Shown here piece by piece: positions 25,713-33,694 of a stretch of 64,000 bases of DNA (position 1 is its first letter; every line of letters begins with the position of its first letter). The DNA lies in contig CANRFZ010000017.1 in assembly GCA_947630025.1 (NCBI GenBank), forward strand, positions 1 through 64,000, in the 5' to 3' direction. Both the position numbers and the translations under genes were made by a program. The notes below the pieces were generated by a model. It had not been told where the DNA came from and searched no databases. It worked only from the letters and a program-made list of their open reading frames with translations. The stretch comes from an uncultured Lachnospiraceae bacterium. Lineage in GTDB: Bacteria; Bacillota; Clostridia; Lachnospirales; Lachnospiraceae.

Positions 25713-25872
25713 CTTGACGTATCGAACTGCCCATAGCGCCGCTTCTGCGCCGCGGACTATCGTTCTCTCTTGATGTTGTTTTCCGGCATCCTGCCTTTCT
25801 ATTGCTCAGACGTTTGCCCTTGATGCTATTCGTCCTCGATGCTATTGCTCAGGCATCTCCGCCTAACGCCGC

Positions 25873-26463
25873 CTAGCGCTCCGTCTCCCACGGCATCCGA
25901 CTCCTGATCTCGCCGAAAGTCTTGACGGGCGGCTGGACGGCGAGATGTTCTCCGATATGCTTCTCCAGCCAGACCATGTCGTACCAGCGTCCGAACTTGT
26001 AGCCGCATTGATTGAACTTTCCCACAGGGCGGTATCCCATTCTCTGATGGAAAAGCAGGCTGTCGTCGGTCAGATATGCGTCCTCGCGCTCCGTATAGGC
26101 GGCGCAGGCGTTGAGATTTAAGAAGCCCTGCGCCTTTAACGCCTCCTCCAGCGCATCGTACAATAACCTTCCGGCTCCGAGGCGGCGGCAATCCTTTTTG
26201 ATATAGATGGAAGTCTCCACGGCCCAGCCGTAGGCGGCCCGCTCATGAAAAGGCCCCGCGTAGGCGTAGCCCAGCACTTCCGCGCCGTTCTGCGCCACGA
26301 TATAGGGATATTTGGGCAGCGTCCGCTCGATGCGCGAGGTAAATTCCGCCACCGTCGGCGCCTCATATTCAAAAGAAACCGCCGTATCTCGGACATACGG
26401 CGCATATATTTGCAAAAGCGCAGCCGCGTCGGAAGGGGCGGCGGTGCGAAGCGTGATCTCCAT
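25873..26463 (-). CDS. GNAT N-acetyltransferase, phosphinothricin acetyltransferase-like
   Basis: The 196-residue protein resembles the Pat/MnaT group: MEITLRTAAPSDAAALLQIYAPYV, VSFEYEAPT, LGYAYAGPFHERAAYGWAVETSIYI, and the acetyl-CoA loop RRLGAGRLLYDALEEAL. These enzymes acetylate the amino group of small amino acids or analogues such as methionine sulfoximine. The start is ATG 26463 with GTGGAG upstream. It lies 27 bases after the acyltransferase gene, as the last gene of a kinase/transglutaminase/acyltransferase run. Confidence 0.87.
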   Translation of the reverse strand: MEITLRTAAPSDAAALLQIYAPYVRDTAVSFEYEAPTVAEFTSRIERTLPKYPYIVAQNGAEVLGYAYAGPFHERAAYGWAVETSIYIKKDCRRLGAGRLLYDALEEALKAQGFLNLNACAAYTEREDAYLTDDSLLFHQRMGYRPVGKFNQCGYKFGRWYDMVWLEKHIGEHLAVQPPVKTFGEIRSRMPWETER

Positions 26464-26490
26464 ATCAGTCTCCACTTTCCTTTTCTTTTT

Positions 26491-27522
26491 TTAAATCCAC
26501 TTTCTCACGCCGGGAATCCTGTGCAGCAGACAGACCGGAACGAAGGTGACTGCCGCAATCAGGGCCACCGACAGCGGGATCGAGAGAAACGGCGGCGCAA
26601 AGAGCGTGTTCCAGCCCAGATGCCGCGCGACGGTCAGCATCAGCGGATGCAGCAGGTAGATTCCCAGCGTATAGCCGGAAAGCTGCCGGAGCATCCTGCT
26701 CCCGCGGACAGGCAGGTGTCTGCCCAGAATGAACAGAACCGTTGTGCTGACAAACGCCGTGAGCAGCAGCGGATTGTTCAGAATCACGGAAAGCCTTCCT
26801 TCCCTCACGGAATAGACGTTGCAGACATGGATTTCGATTCCCAGAGAAACCAGCCCTGCCGCTCCCAGCGCCAGCAGGACGCCTCCTTTTAACTGGGGCA
26901 GAAATTCATGGAGCACGTGTCCCAGCACAAAATAGCCCAGATAGCCCACAAACATATAGTTTTCAATTTGACTATACAAACTCTGCACGATGGTGCGGTA
27001 GGGAAAATCAAACAGAACCGCCGTGGGAATCAGTATTCCCAGCAGGAAATACAGTCCCAGAAACCACAGACATTTGTCACGATCCTGCGCAAATCCCCTG
27101 ATAAAAGGCGTCACAAGGTACAATGCGGCCATCACTGGCAGGAACCAAAGGTGGTACATCCCCTCGCCCATCAGCGTTTTTAAGACAACTTCCTTCGGAG
27201 TTTCCAGATCTCCGGCGAAGTAATTAACCGTATTGTAAAGCAGCAGCCAGAAGAAATACAGAACCACCAGCCTGCCGATTTTCCCCAGATAGAGCTTTTT
27301 AAAACCCGCCTTATAATCTTCCGCCAGCATCAGCGCGCCGCTGATCATGACAAACAGCGGAACGCCCAAGACGGAAAAGCAGTCAAACGCATCCATGACC
27401 GCAAAGGTAAAGCTGCCCACCGGAACTTCTTCAAGGAAGGAAGCCGTCACGTGTCCGCAGATCACCATAAGACAGGCCGCCACCCGCAGGAAATCCAAGT
27501 ACGCCGTTTTTTCCCGTTGCAT
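26491..27522 (-). CDS. Acyltransferase 3 family membrane protein
   Basis: The 343-residue protein has about ten hydrophobic segments and the family signature at its start: YLDFLRVAACLMVICGHV with the catalytic His, then PLFVMISGALML and the KLYLGKIGRLVVLYFFW arginine block. These enzymes move acetyl or other acyl groups onto extracytoplasmic sugars or lipids. The ATG at 27522 (MQREKTAYLDF) is used, with AGGAG about 11 bases upstream; the open frame upstream overlaps the transglutaminase gene and is not coding. It follows that gene by 20 bases. Confidence 0.87.
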   Translation of the reverse strand: MQREKTAYLDFLRVAACLMVICGHVTASFLEEVPVGSFTFAVMDAFDCFSVLGVPLFVMISGALMLAEDYKAGFKKLYLGKIGRLVVLYFFWLLLYNTVNYFAGDLETPKEVVLKTLMGEGMYHLWFLPVMAALYLVTPFIRGFAQDRDKCLWFLGLYFLLGILIPTAVLFDFPYRTIVQSLYSQIENYMFVGYLGYFVLGHVLHEFLPQLKGGVLLALGAAGLVSLGIEIHVCNVYSVREGRLSVILNNPLLLTAFVSTTVLFILGRHLPVRGSRMLRQLSGYTLGIYLLHPLMLTVARHLGWNTLFAPPFLSIPLSVALIAAVTFVPVCLLHRIPGVRKWI

Positions 27523-27542
27523 ATCTAATTTTTCTCCTCTGT

Positions 27543-29225
27543 CTACTCGGTGAGGGTGACGTCGTGCCGGATCAGATATTTGTCGTCCTGCAGTTTCTCC
27601 ACCACAAGCCCCATGGAGCAGTGGTACGCGCCGACCTGTTCCATCGCTTCGTCCATGTAAGCCTGCTTGTATCCGTCGTGGTCGTAGGCGTCTTCCCATT
27701 CTCCGAACAGGCCGCTTCCTTCTATCACATTATAAAAAGAATAGCGCCCCAGTCCGTTCTGTATGATCTGGCTGTAGCAGTCGTCATAGTAACTGTCCAT
27801 ATCGGTAAAGACGGAGGCGTCGCCGAATCCGGTGTCTTCGAGGCTTCTCATCCTCCCGCCGGACGATTCCGTGCCGGTGCCGCTATCGTCTGTTCCGGCA
27901 CTGTCGTTCCCGCTGCCGCCGCTATTGCCTGTTCCGGCACTGCCGCCGTTTTCTGTATCGTCGCTGCCGCTGCCTGCATTATTTCCGCTGCCGCTGTTTT
28001 CCTCGCTCTGCTCCGGGCCGCGGTAAGTCTGCCCTTCGCAGGGCGGCAGATTGACCGACAGTTCCTGCCGGATATGGGTTCCGGCGTAGTCCGCATCCGT
28101 CTTGTTGAAATAGTCGTATGCGCCGCCGCCCGCATCGTCCCATGTCACGTCCACGTTATAGCAGCCGTCGTCCAGCACGACGATATTCCATGCGTGGCTC
28201 TCCCCGGCGTACCCGGTGCAGTAGTAACACGGAATGCCGAGCTGCTGCAGGATGTACTGGAACGACCGCGCATAACCGGCGCAGACGGTTCTTCCTTCCA
28301 CCAGAGCGCTATACGCGCTCTGGTTCATTTCGGCGCCCGTATAATAGGACACCGTATCGAGCAGCCTGTCGTGCACATATTTTTCCTTGGCGTAGTCGCT
28401 GGACATATTCCGGGCCTGCGACAGGATAGCGTCCGCCTGCTCCGCAAAAGCCGCCTGCGACGCTTCCAGATCCCGCGCCGTGCGGTTCGTCCGCAGATCG
28501 ATCTCCACGCAGCGCCCCGTCTCGGTATACTTGCAGACATAGGCAGTCTCCAGCCAGAAAAGTTCCGGGTGGTCGTTATAGACCGCTTCAAACACACTCT
28601 TTAACCGCGCCGGCGTCAGATCCTCCACCGGCCGAAAGGACAGGCAGAGCGCGCCCGCATTGGCATAGACCTGTCTGTAGACGTGCTGCTGGGCGTCGTC
28701 CAGCATATGATAATAGGGATAAAAAACCGCGTCGAAGCTATAGTCGTCTCCCGTCTCCCCGACGTCCAGACTGGCCTCCAGCGCCGCCGCCGTATGCTCG
28801 TCGACCTGCCGCGCATCTCCCTCTACCTGACGGTAGCCGTTGATGCCGGACACCTGCGAGGGAATGGAGAGCTCCTCCTCGGAAGGCGCTACATACCCAG
28901 AGAGCGCGCCGCCCGCCGCCGTACCGCCACCGCTGCCCGAACCGCCCGAACCATCCACGCCATCCGCACCGTCCGTATCGGATATGGCTACACCGTCCGC
29001 GCCGTTCCTGCCGGCCATACCCGTACCGTCCGCAGCATCCGCGCCCGCCGCACCGATTGCGTCCGCTGCCGGCTGCTGCACATAGGCGGCCTCCGGCTGC
29101 CCATGGTACAGAAACGCGGACAGTCTCCGCGTCAGATCCGGCCTGAGCGCGCAGACTGCCACCAACAGGCACAAGAGCGCCGCCAGACCAGCTATTCCAT
29201 AGAGTATTCTCCGTAATATCTTCAT
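27543..29225 (-). CDS. Transglutaminase-like extracellular protein
   Basis: The 560-residue protein has an N-terminal membrane anchor (LYGIAGLAALLCLLVAVCAL), a Gly/Ala/Asp-rich linker, and a transglutaminase-like fold with the Cys-His-Asp triad visible: GRTVCAGYARSF, GESHAWNIV, YNVDVTWDD. A long Gly/Ser/Asn linker (about 395-455) precedes a C-terminal region that ends in the DKYLIRHDVTLTE strand. Bacterial members act as cysteine proteases or crosslinkers on cell-wall or surface substrates. It starts nine bases after the hybrid kinase gene, so the two are probably co-transcribed. Confidence 0.87.
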   Translation of the reverse strand: MKILRRILYGIAGLAALLCLLVAVCALRPDLTRRLSAFLYHGQPEAAYVQQPAADAIGAAGADAADGTGMAGRNGADGVAISDTDGADGVDGSGGSGSGGGTAAGGALSGYVAPSEEELSIPSQVSGINGYRQVEGDARQVDEHTAAALEASLDVGETGDDYSFDAVFYPYYHMLDDAQQHVYRQVYANAGALCLSFRPVEDLTPARLKSVFEAVYNDHPELFWLETAYVCKYTETGRCVEIDLRTNRTARDLEASQAAFAEQADAILSQARNMSSDYAKEKYVHDRLLDTVSYYTGAEMNQSAYSALVEGRTVCAGYARSFQYILQQLGIPCYYCTGYAGESHAWNIVVLDDGCYNVDVTWDDAGGGAYDYFNKTDADYAGTHIRQELSVNLPPCEGQTYRGPEQSEENSGSGNNAGSGSDDTENGGSAGTGNSGGSGNDSAGTDDSGTGTESSGGRMRSLEDTGFGDASVFTDMDSYYDDCYSQIIQNGLGRYSFYNVIEGSGLFGEWEDAYDHDGYKQAYMDEAMEQVGAYHCSMGLVVEKLQDDKYLIRHDVTLTE

Positions 29226-29234
29226 TCCGAACGC

Positions 29235-32200
29235 CTATATTGCTCTGATGGCATCGTCCGCCCCGCCTACAAACTTCCGCAATACCTGCATGAACACATC
29301 CATGTCAAGCGGCTTGGCAATATGGGCGTTCATGCCGCATTTTAACGCCATCTCCCTGTCTTCCTCCAGCGCGTTGGCGGTCATGGCGATGATCGGCATC
29401 GTGTTGACGTCGCTCCGGGGCAGGCTCCTGATCGCCCGCGTCGCCTCGTAACCGTTCATAATCGGCATCTGGATGTCCATCAGCACCACATCGTAATAGC
29501 CTTCCTCCGAATCTCTGACCATCCGCACGGCATCCGTGCCGTCGGGCGCGCTCTCCACCACAAATCCCGACTCGGTCAGGATCATCTCCGCGATCTCCCG
29601 GTTCATCTCGATATCTTCCACCAGCAGCACGCGCCTGCCGCCGAAATCTTCCGTCTGCCAGACCGGTTTGACTTCTTCCCTGCGGCTTAAGTCGTTGACC
29701 TCCAGCAGGGCGGAGCGCAGATTGGACATAAAGAGCGGCTTGGCGCAGAAAGCCGTAACGCCAGCTTCCTTGGCCTCCGCCTCGATATCCGTCCAGTCGT
29801 AGGCGGTCATAATGATCACCGGCGCGTCGTGCCCCACCGCCTGTCGGATCATCCGCACCGTCTCGACGCCGTCCATATCGGGCATCTGCCAGTCGATGAT
29901 ATAGGTGTGGTACGGATCGTGTTCCTCGTGCGCCTCGCCCGCGAGCCGTGCCGCCTCCTTGCCGGACGTGGTGCTCTCTGCGCGCATACCGAGCTCCTCC
30001 AGCATCCCGGCGACGCTCTCGCATATATTCGAGTCGTCGTCCACCACCATCGCGCGCATACCGTTCAGCTCTTTGATCCGTTCGGCGCGCCCGGCGACAT
30101 CCTGCAGCTGCAACTTGATCTCCACCGTGAACGTGCTGCCGACGCCCGGACTGCTCTCCACGTTGATCGTGCCGCCCATCATGTCCACGATATTTTTGGT
30201 GATCGCCATCCCCAAGCCCGTGCCTTGGATGCCGGACAGGGTGACGGTGGACTCTCTCTCAAAGGGTTCAAAAATATGTTTGACAAACTCCGGCGCCATG
30301 CCGATGCCGTTGTCCTTGACGAGAAAGACGTAGGCGCCGTATCCGTCCTCGTCCGCTTCTTTCTGGAAAATGCGGAATTCCACCGTTCCTTCCGGCGGCG
30401 TGTATTTGACCGCGTTGCTCAGCAGATTGATCAATACCTGATTGAGTTTCAGCGGATCGGCGATCACATCCTCATTGGCGACCTCGCACGTGTCGATGCA
30501 GAATTTCTGCTGCTTCGCCTTCACCTGCGGCTGGATGATATTGACGATATTGTGCATCAGCTCCGCCAGATTGCACTCCTGCATTTTGATCTGCACTTTG
30601 CCGCTCTCTATCCTGCTCATGTCGAGGATATCGTTGATCAGGCTCAGCAGATGGTTGCTGGACGAGAGCACCTTGTCCAGACAGTCGCGCACCTGATCCC
30701 TGTTGTCGATGCGGCTCTGCGCGATCGTGGCAAACCCGATGATCGCGTTCATCGGCGTGCGGATATCGTGGGACATATTGGACAGGAACGTGGACTTGGC
30801 GTTATTGGCGTGCTGCGCCTGCAGCAGCGCCTCCTGGAGCTGCTGCGTCTGAATCCGCTGCTTCCTGACCATCTCGGTCACGTCCTTGGTGACTACCATG
30901 ACCATGATATCGCCCGTGTCATCGTCTCTGGTCATCAGGAAAGACTGTCTGACGCAGATCGCCTCCTCCGCGTCTCCGCCGAGCCCTTCTTTGCTCCAGT
31001 ATTCTGCCACCACTTCCTCTTGGCCTTTCAGGAAGCACTCGTTCATATGCTCCAGATTGACCGTCTCCGCAAAGTCCTCCAGCGAATCCTCCTCCACGAA
31101 CTGTTTCCATTTTTCCAGCCACTCGGAGACGCGGCAGGGCGCCTGCATTCCGGTGCTGGCCAGCATGGAGACTTCCCTGCCGTCGATCAGGCGCACCACA
31201 TCCTCCTCGATCAGGTCTTTGGTCAGATTAAATTCAAACGTACAGAGGTCGTTGGCGTTGACCGCGATCTGGTACTGCCTCTCCCTGCGCTTCGCCACGG
31301 CGATCTTTTTGTAGCTCGTGCGCTCCAGATGCTTTTTCTCGATCTGCGCACGCGCCACCAGCCAGATGACATACAGGCTGAACAGGAGCAGCAGCGCCAC
31401 CTCCAGCCGGATGCCGGACAGATTCGCGTCGCTGATCATGCCCTGCGTGACGGTCTTGGGGAAAGTCTGCACCAGCGCGTACCCGCTCTCCGGCAGGAAC
31501 ATGACGCACACGTTATCGGTCTGGCAGTCTTCGTCGCATACGAAAGCGCCCTCGCCGCTGCCGCTGTCGAACACGCCCTGCACGCCTGCCGCCGCTTCTT
31601 CGTCGATAATATTCTCCCTCGTCAGCAGCTCGATCACGTTCTGCCGCTGGGCGCTGCTGTCGGAACCGGCGATCACCCTGCCGTCTTTCATACATAGATA
31701 GACGCCCGCGCTCTCGCCGAAATACGTCGTGGACAACAGATCCTGCAGATATTCTTCCGCCAGAAACACGCCGCGGATAATCCCTTGGATCTCTCCGTCA
31801 TGGTAGACCGGAGCGTAGAAATTCAGCATCGTCTCGTCATAAAAAGGAGAGTTGAACACAATGGACATCCCACTCTGTCCTGTCATTCCTTTTTTGTAAA
31901 AGCCGCGCTCCGTGGCGTCTGCCGTCCGCCCGTCCGCGTTGTGGTCTACGCCCTCCTTATCGCAGAATATGATCACATCGAAGATCGAGTTTTCCTTCAT
32001 CTCCTGAAGCTGCGCCGCGCTGAGGTCGGACGTGCCGAGACTCTTGCCGATAAATTCCGCATAAGTATTGATCAGCGTCAGCGCGTATGTCATTTCCTCG
32101 TCCACGCGGTATCCCGTCAGCCGCGCGGAGTCCGCCGCATAGTCCATGTTGCGGGCCTCTATCCTGTGCCTGTTCTGCACCGTATACCACACAAACAAAG

Positions 32201-32267
32201 CCAGCATCACCGCCACGACGATGATGACCAGCAAAAGCTCCTGCAGCAGTTTCTTTCTCTTTTCCAT
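29235..32267 (-). CDS. Hybrid sensor histidine kinase with two receiver domains
   Basis: This 1010-residue membrane kinase has helix 1 near 11-28, an extracytoplasmic Cache-like sensor (about 40-290), helix 2 near 297-315, a PAS-like region, and a coiled coil. HisKA follows with the phospho-accepting His in FLSNMSHDIRTPMNAIIGF, then a HATPase domain (NLLSNAVKYT, DNGIGM, GTGLGMAI). Two receivers follow, with Asp in YIIDWQMPDMDG and VVLMDIQMPIMNG. No output domain is present, so a separate Hpt or regulator should exist. GGGAGAGG precedes the ATG. The gene heads an operon with the transglutaminase-like protein, the acyltransferase and the GNAT enzyme. Confidence 0.93.
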   Translation of the reverse strand: MEKRKKLLQELLLVIIVVAVMLALFVWYTVQNRHRIEARNMDYAADSARLTGYRVDEEMTYALTLINTYAEFIGKSLGTSDLSAAQLQEMKENSIFDVIIFCDKEGVDHNADGRTADATERGFYKKGMTGQSGMSIVFNSPFYDETMLNFYAPVYHDGEIQGIIRGVFLAEEYLQDLLSTTYFGESAGVYLCMKDGRVIAGSDSSAQRQNVIELLTRENIIDEEAAAGVQGVFDSGSGEGAFVCDEDCQTDNVCVMFLPESGYALVQTFPKTVTQGMISDANLSGIRLEVALLLLFSLYVIWLVARAQIEKKHLERTSYKKIAVAKRRERQYQIAVNANDLCTFEFNLTKDLIEEDVVRLIDGREVSMLASTGMQAPCRVSEWLEKWKQFVEEDSLEDFAETVNLEHMNECFLKGQEEVVAEYWSKEGLGGDAEEAICVRQSFLMTRDDDTGDIMVMVVTKDVTEMVRKQRIQTQQLQEALLQAQHANNAKSTFLSNMSHDIRTPMNAIIGFATIAQSRIDNRDQVRDCLDKVLSSSNHLLSLINDILDMSRIESGKVQIKMQECNLAELMHNIVNIIQPQVKAKQQKFCIDTCEVANEDVIADPLKLNQVLINLLSNAVKYTPPEGTVEFRIFQKEADEDGYGAYVFLVKDNGIGMAPEFVKHIFEPFERESTVTLSGIQGTGLGMAITKNIVDMMGGTINVESSPGVGSTFTVEIKLQLQDVAGRAERIKELNGMRAMVVDDDSNICESVAGMLEELGMRAESTTSGKEAARLAGEAHEEHDPYHTYIIDWQMPDMDGVETVRMIRQAVGHDAPVIIMTAYDWTDIEAEAKEAGVTAFCAKPLFMSNLRSALLEVNDLSRREEVKPVWQTEDFGGRRVLLVEDIEMNREIAEMILTESGFVVESAPDGTDAVRMVRDSEEGYYDVVLMDIQMPIMNGYEATRAIRSLPRSDVNTMPIIAMTANALEEDREMALKCGMNAHIAKPLDMDVFMQVLRKFVGGADDAIRAI

Positions 32268-32403
32268 GTTCCTCTCCCGGATGCCATCGCACGATTTTCC
32301 GAGTGTATCTGCCGTGTCTCATCCTTTGCCGAAGGCACTGCACCGGACGGCATCGCATTTCCCCTTACACACATACAGGCGGGCCGCTTCGTCCCGCCCG
32401 GAC

Positions 32404-32694
32404 TCACTCCATCGGCTCGTACCGCTGGAAGATCTTGTCCTCGCCGCAGACGTGCTTGGTGCCGTCGCCGTCCACGATCACATAATCGCCCTCTCCGATA
32501 AAAGTGCGCCCTCTGCGGTCCATAATGTACGGACACACGATCGTGCCATTGTCGCGCTTGATCTTGACCAGCGTATCGGTGACGATCCAGCCCTTCGTGA
32601 CCACATCCGACCACAACTCGAATCCGTCCTCCAGCCCTCGGCCCGTCTCGTACTTCTCCACGTCCGCTTCCATGGGAACTCGTCTGTATTTCAT
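32404..32694 (-). CDS. Small PGDYG-like protein, unknown function
   Basis: The 96-residue product starts MKYRRVPME. It ends in GEGDYVIVDGDGTKHVCGED followed by KIFQRYEPM. This end resembles the short GDxV-x-C-xxxxFxxTYEP domain common in phage proteins of unknown function, although here the rest of the protein is longer and more charged. No phage genes flank it; the neighbours are thrH upstream and the hybrid kinase downstream. It is probably a domesticated small domain, but its role is unknown. Confidence 0.65.
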   Translation of the reverse strand: MKYRRVPMEADVEKYETGRGLEDGFELWSDVVTKGWIVTDTLVKIKRDNGTIVCPYIMDRRGRTFIGEGDYVIVDGDGTKHVCGEDKIFQRYEPME

Positions 32695-32799
32695 GTCTTC
32701 TCCTCCTATCGCGCGCCCGGCCTGCCGGTTCCCGCGCCTGCCGCGTTATCCTGCCTGCCGTCTAAGCGCCGCGCCATCTCTCATATCCATATCCGGTAT

Positions 32800-33411
32800 T
32801 TACCGCGCCAGCGCATCACGGATCGCCGCCATCAGTTCCTCATACGTCTCATAGGCGGGAATCTGCGGGTTGTCCTTTTTGATCTGCTCCGTGCTCCTGA
32901 ACAGGAAGCCGTCCCGCCCCGCCCGGATCATCCCCAGATCGTTGTGGCTGTCGCCCGCCGCGATGGTCTCGAAGCCGACGGACTGCAGCGCCTTGACGGT
33001 GGCCAGCTTGGAATCGGCGATCCGCATCCGATAGCCGGTGATCGCGCCGTCCGCCGCCGTTTCCAGCGTGTTGCAGAAGATTGTGGGATATCCCAGCTTC
33101 CGCATCAGCGGCCCTGCAAACTGTGTGAACGTGTCGCTGATAATAATGACCTGCGTGATGCCGCGCAGCTCGTCCAGAAATTCCTTTGCTCCGGGGAGCG
33201 GATCGATGGTGGCAATCGTGTCCTGTATCTCCTTTAACCCCAGCCCGTGCTCTTTCAAAATGCCGAGACGCCAGCGCATCAGCTTGTCATAGTCGGGCTC
33301 GTCCCTCGTGGTGCGTTTCAGCTCCGGTATGCCGCTGGCCTCGGCAAACGCGATCCAGATCTCCGGGACCAGCACGCCCTCCAGATCCAGACATACAATT
33401 TTCATACTCAT
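32800..33411 (-). CDS. thrH: ThrH-type phosphoserine phosphatase / homoserine phosphotransferase
   Basis: The 203-residue HAD-superfamily enzyme has the ThrH-type nucleophile motif CLDLEGVLVPEIW, VIIISDTFTQFAGPLMRKLG, and the Mg-binding AAGDSHNDLGMI. ThrH dephosphorylates phosphoserine and can pass the phosphate to homoserine. This ties it to the glyA/hom/lysC genes 14 kb away in metabolism. The start is ATG 33411 (MSMKIVCLD), with GGAGG six bases upstream; a second ATG at 33405 is possible. A separate promoter lies at 33568-33596. Confidence 0.9.
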   Translation of the reverse strand: MSMKIVCLDLEGVLVPEIWIAFAEASGIPELKRTTRDEPDYDKLMRWRLGILKEHGLGLKEIQDTIATIDPLPGAKEFLDELRGITQVIIISDTFTQFAGPLMRKLGYPTIFCNTLETAADGAITGYRMRIADSKLATVKALQSVGFETIAAGDSHNDLGMIRAGRDGFLFRSTEQIKKDNPQIPAYETYEELMAAIRDALAR

Positions 33412-33567
33412 AATCGTCCTCCGCCGTATCGTCCGTGCGCTCCGGCAGGCAGCATCGCCGTGCGGCATCTGTCCCGCCGGAAAGCCGCCGCGCATCCTGC
33501 ATCTTCCGGCACGTTCCGGGCCGTGGACGCAGAAAAATGCCCGCGCAAGCACACATAGTCTACCTAT

Positions 33568-33596
33568 AGTATAACTTACCCGGGCATGAACCGCAA
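33568..33596 (-). promoter_or_regulatory. thrH promoter
   Basis: TTGCGG (33596-33591) and TATACT (33573-33568) are 17 bases apart, about 155 bases upstream of the thrH ATG. The leader in between is GC-rich and non-coding as far as I can see. Confidence 0.6.
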
Positions 33597-33694
33597 TATT
33601 TAACATCCGAAAATCCTTCGGAAATCTACAAATTTAAAAATATATTTTTTTAAAAATGCACTTCCTATATGCTTCTTGTCATATATATATTTCT

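Noticed and set aside
27105-27125. Further copy of the structured repeat (short AAATCCCCTGAT match)
   Set aside because: Only the first dozen bases match and it lies inside the acyltransferase coding sequence.
29829-31697. 622-codon open frame on plus opposite the hybrid kinase
   Set aside because: Shadow of the kinase gene; His/Arg-rich translation without any known fold.
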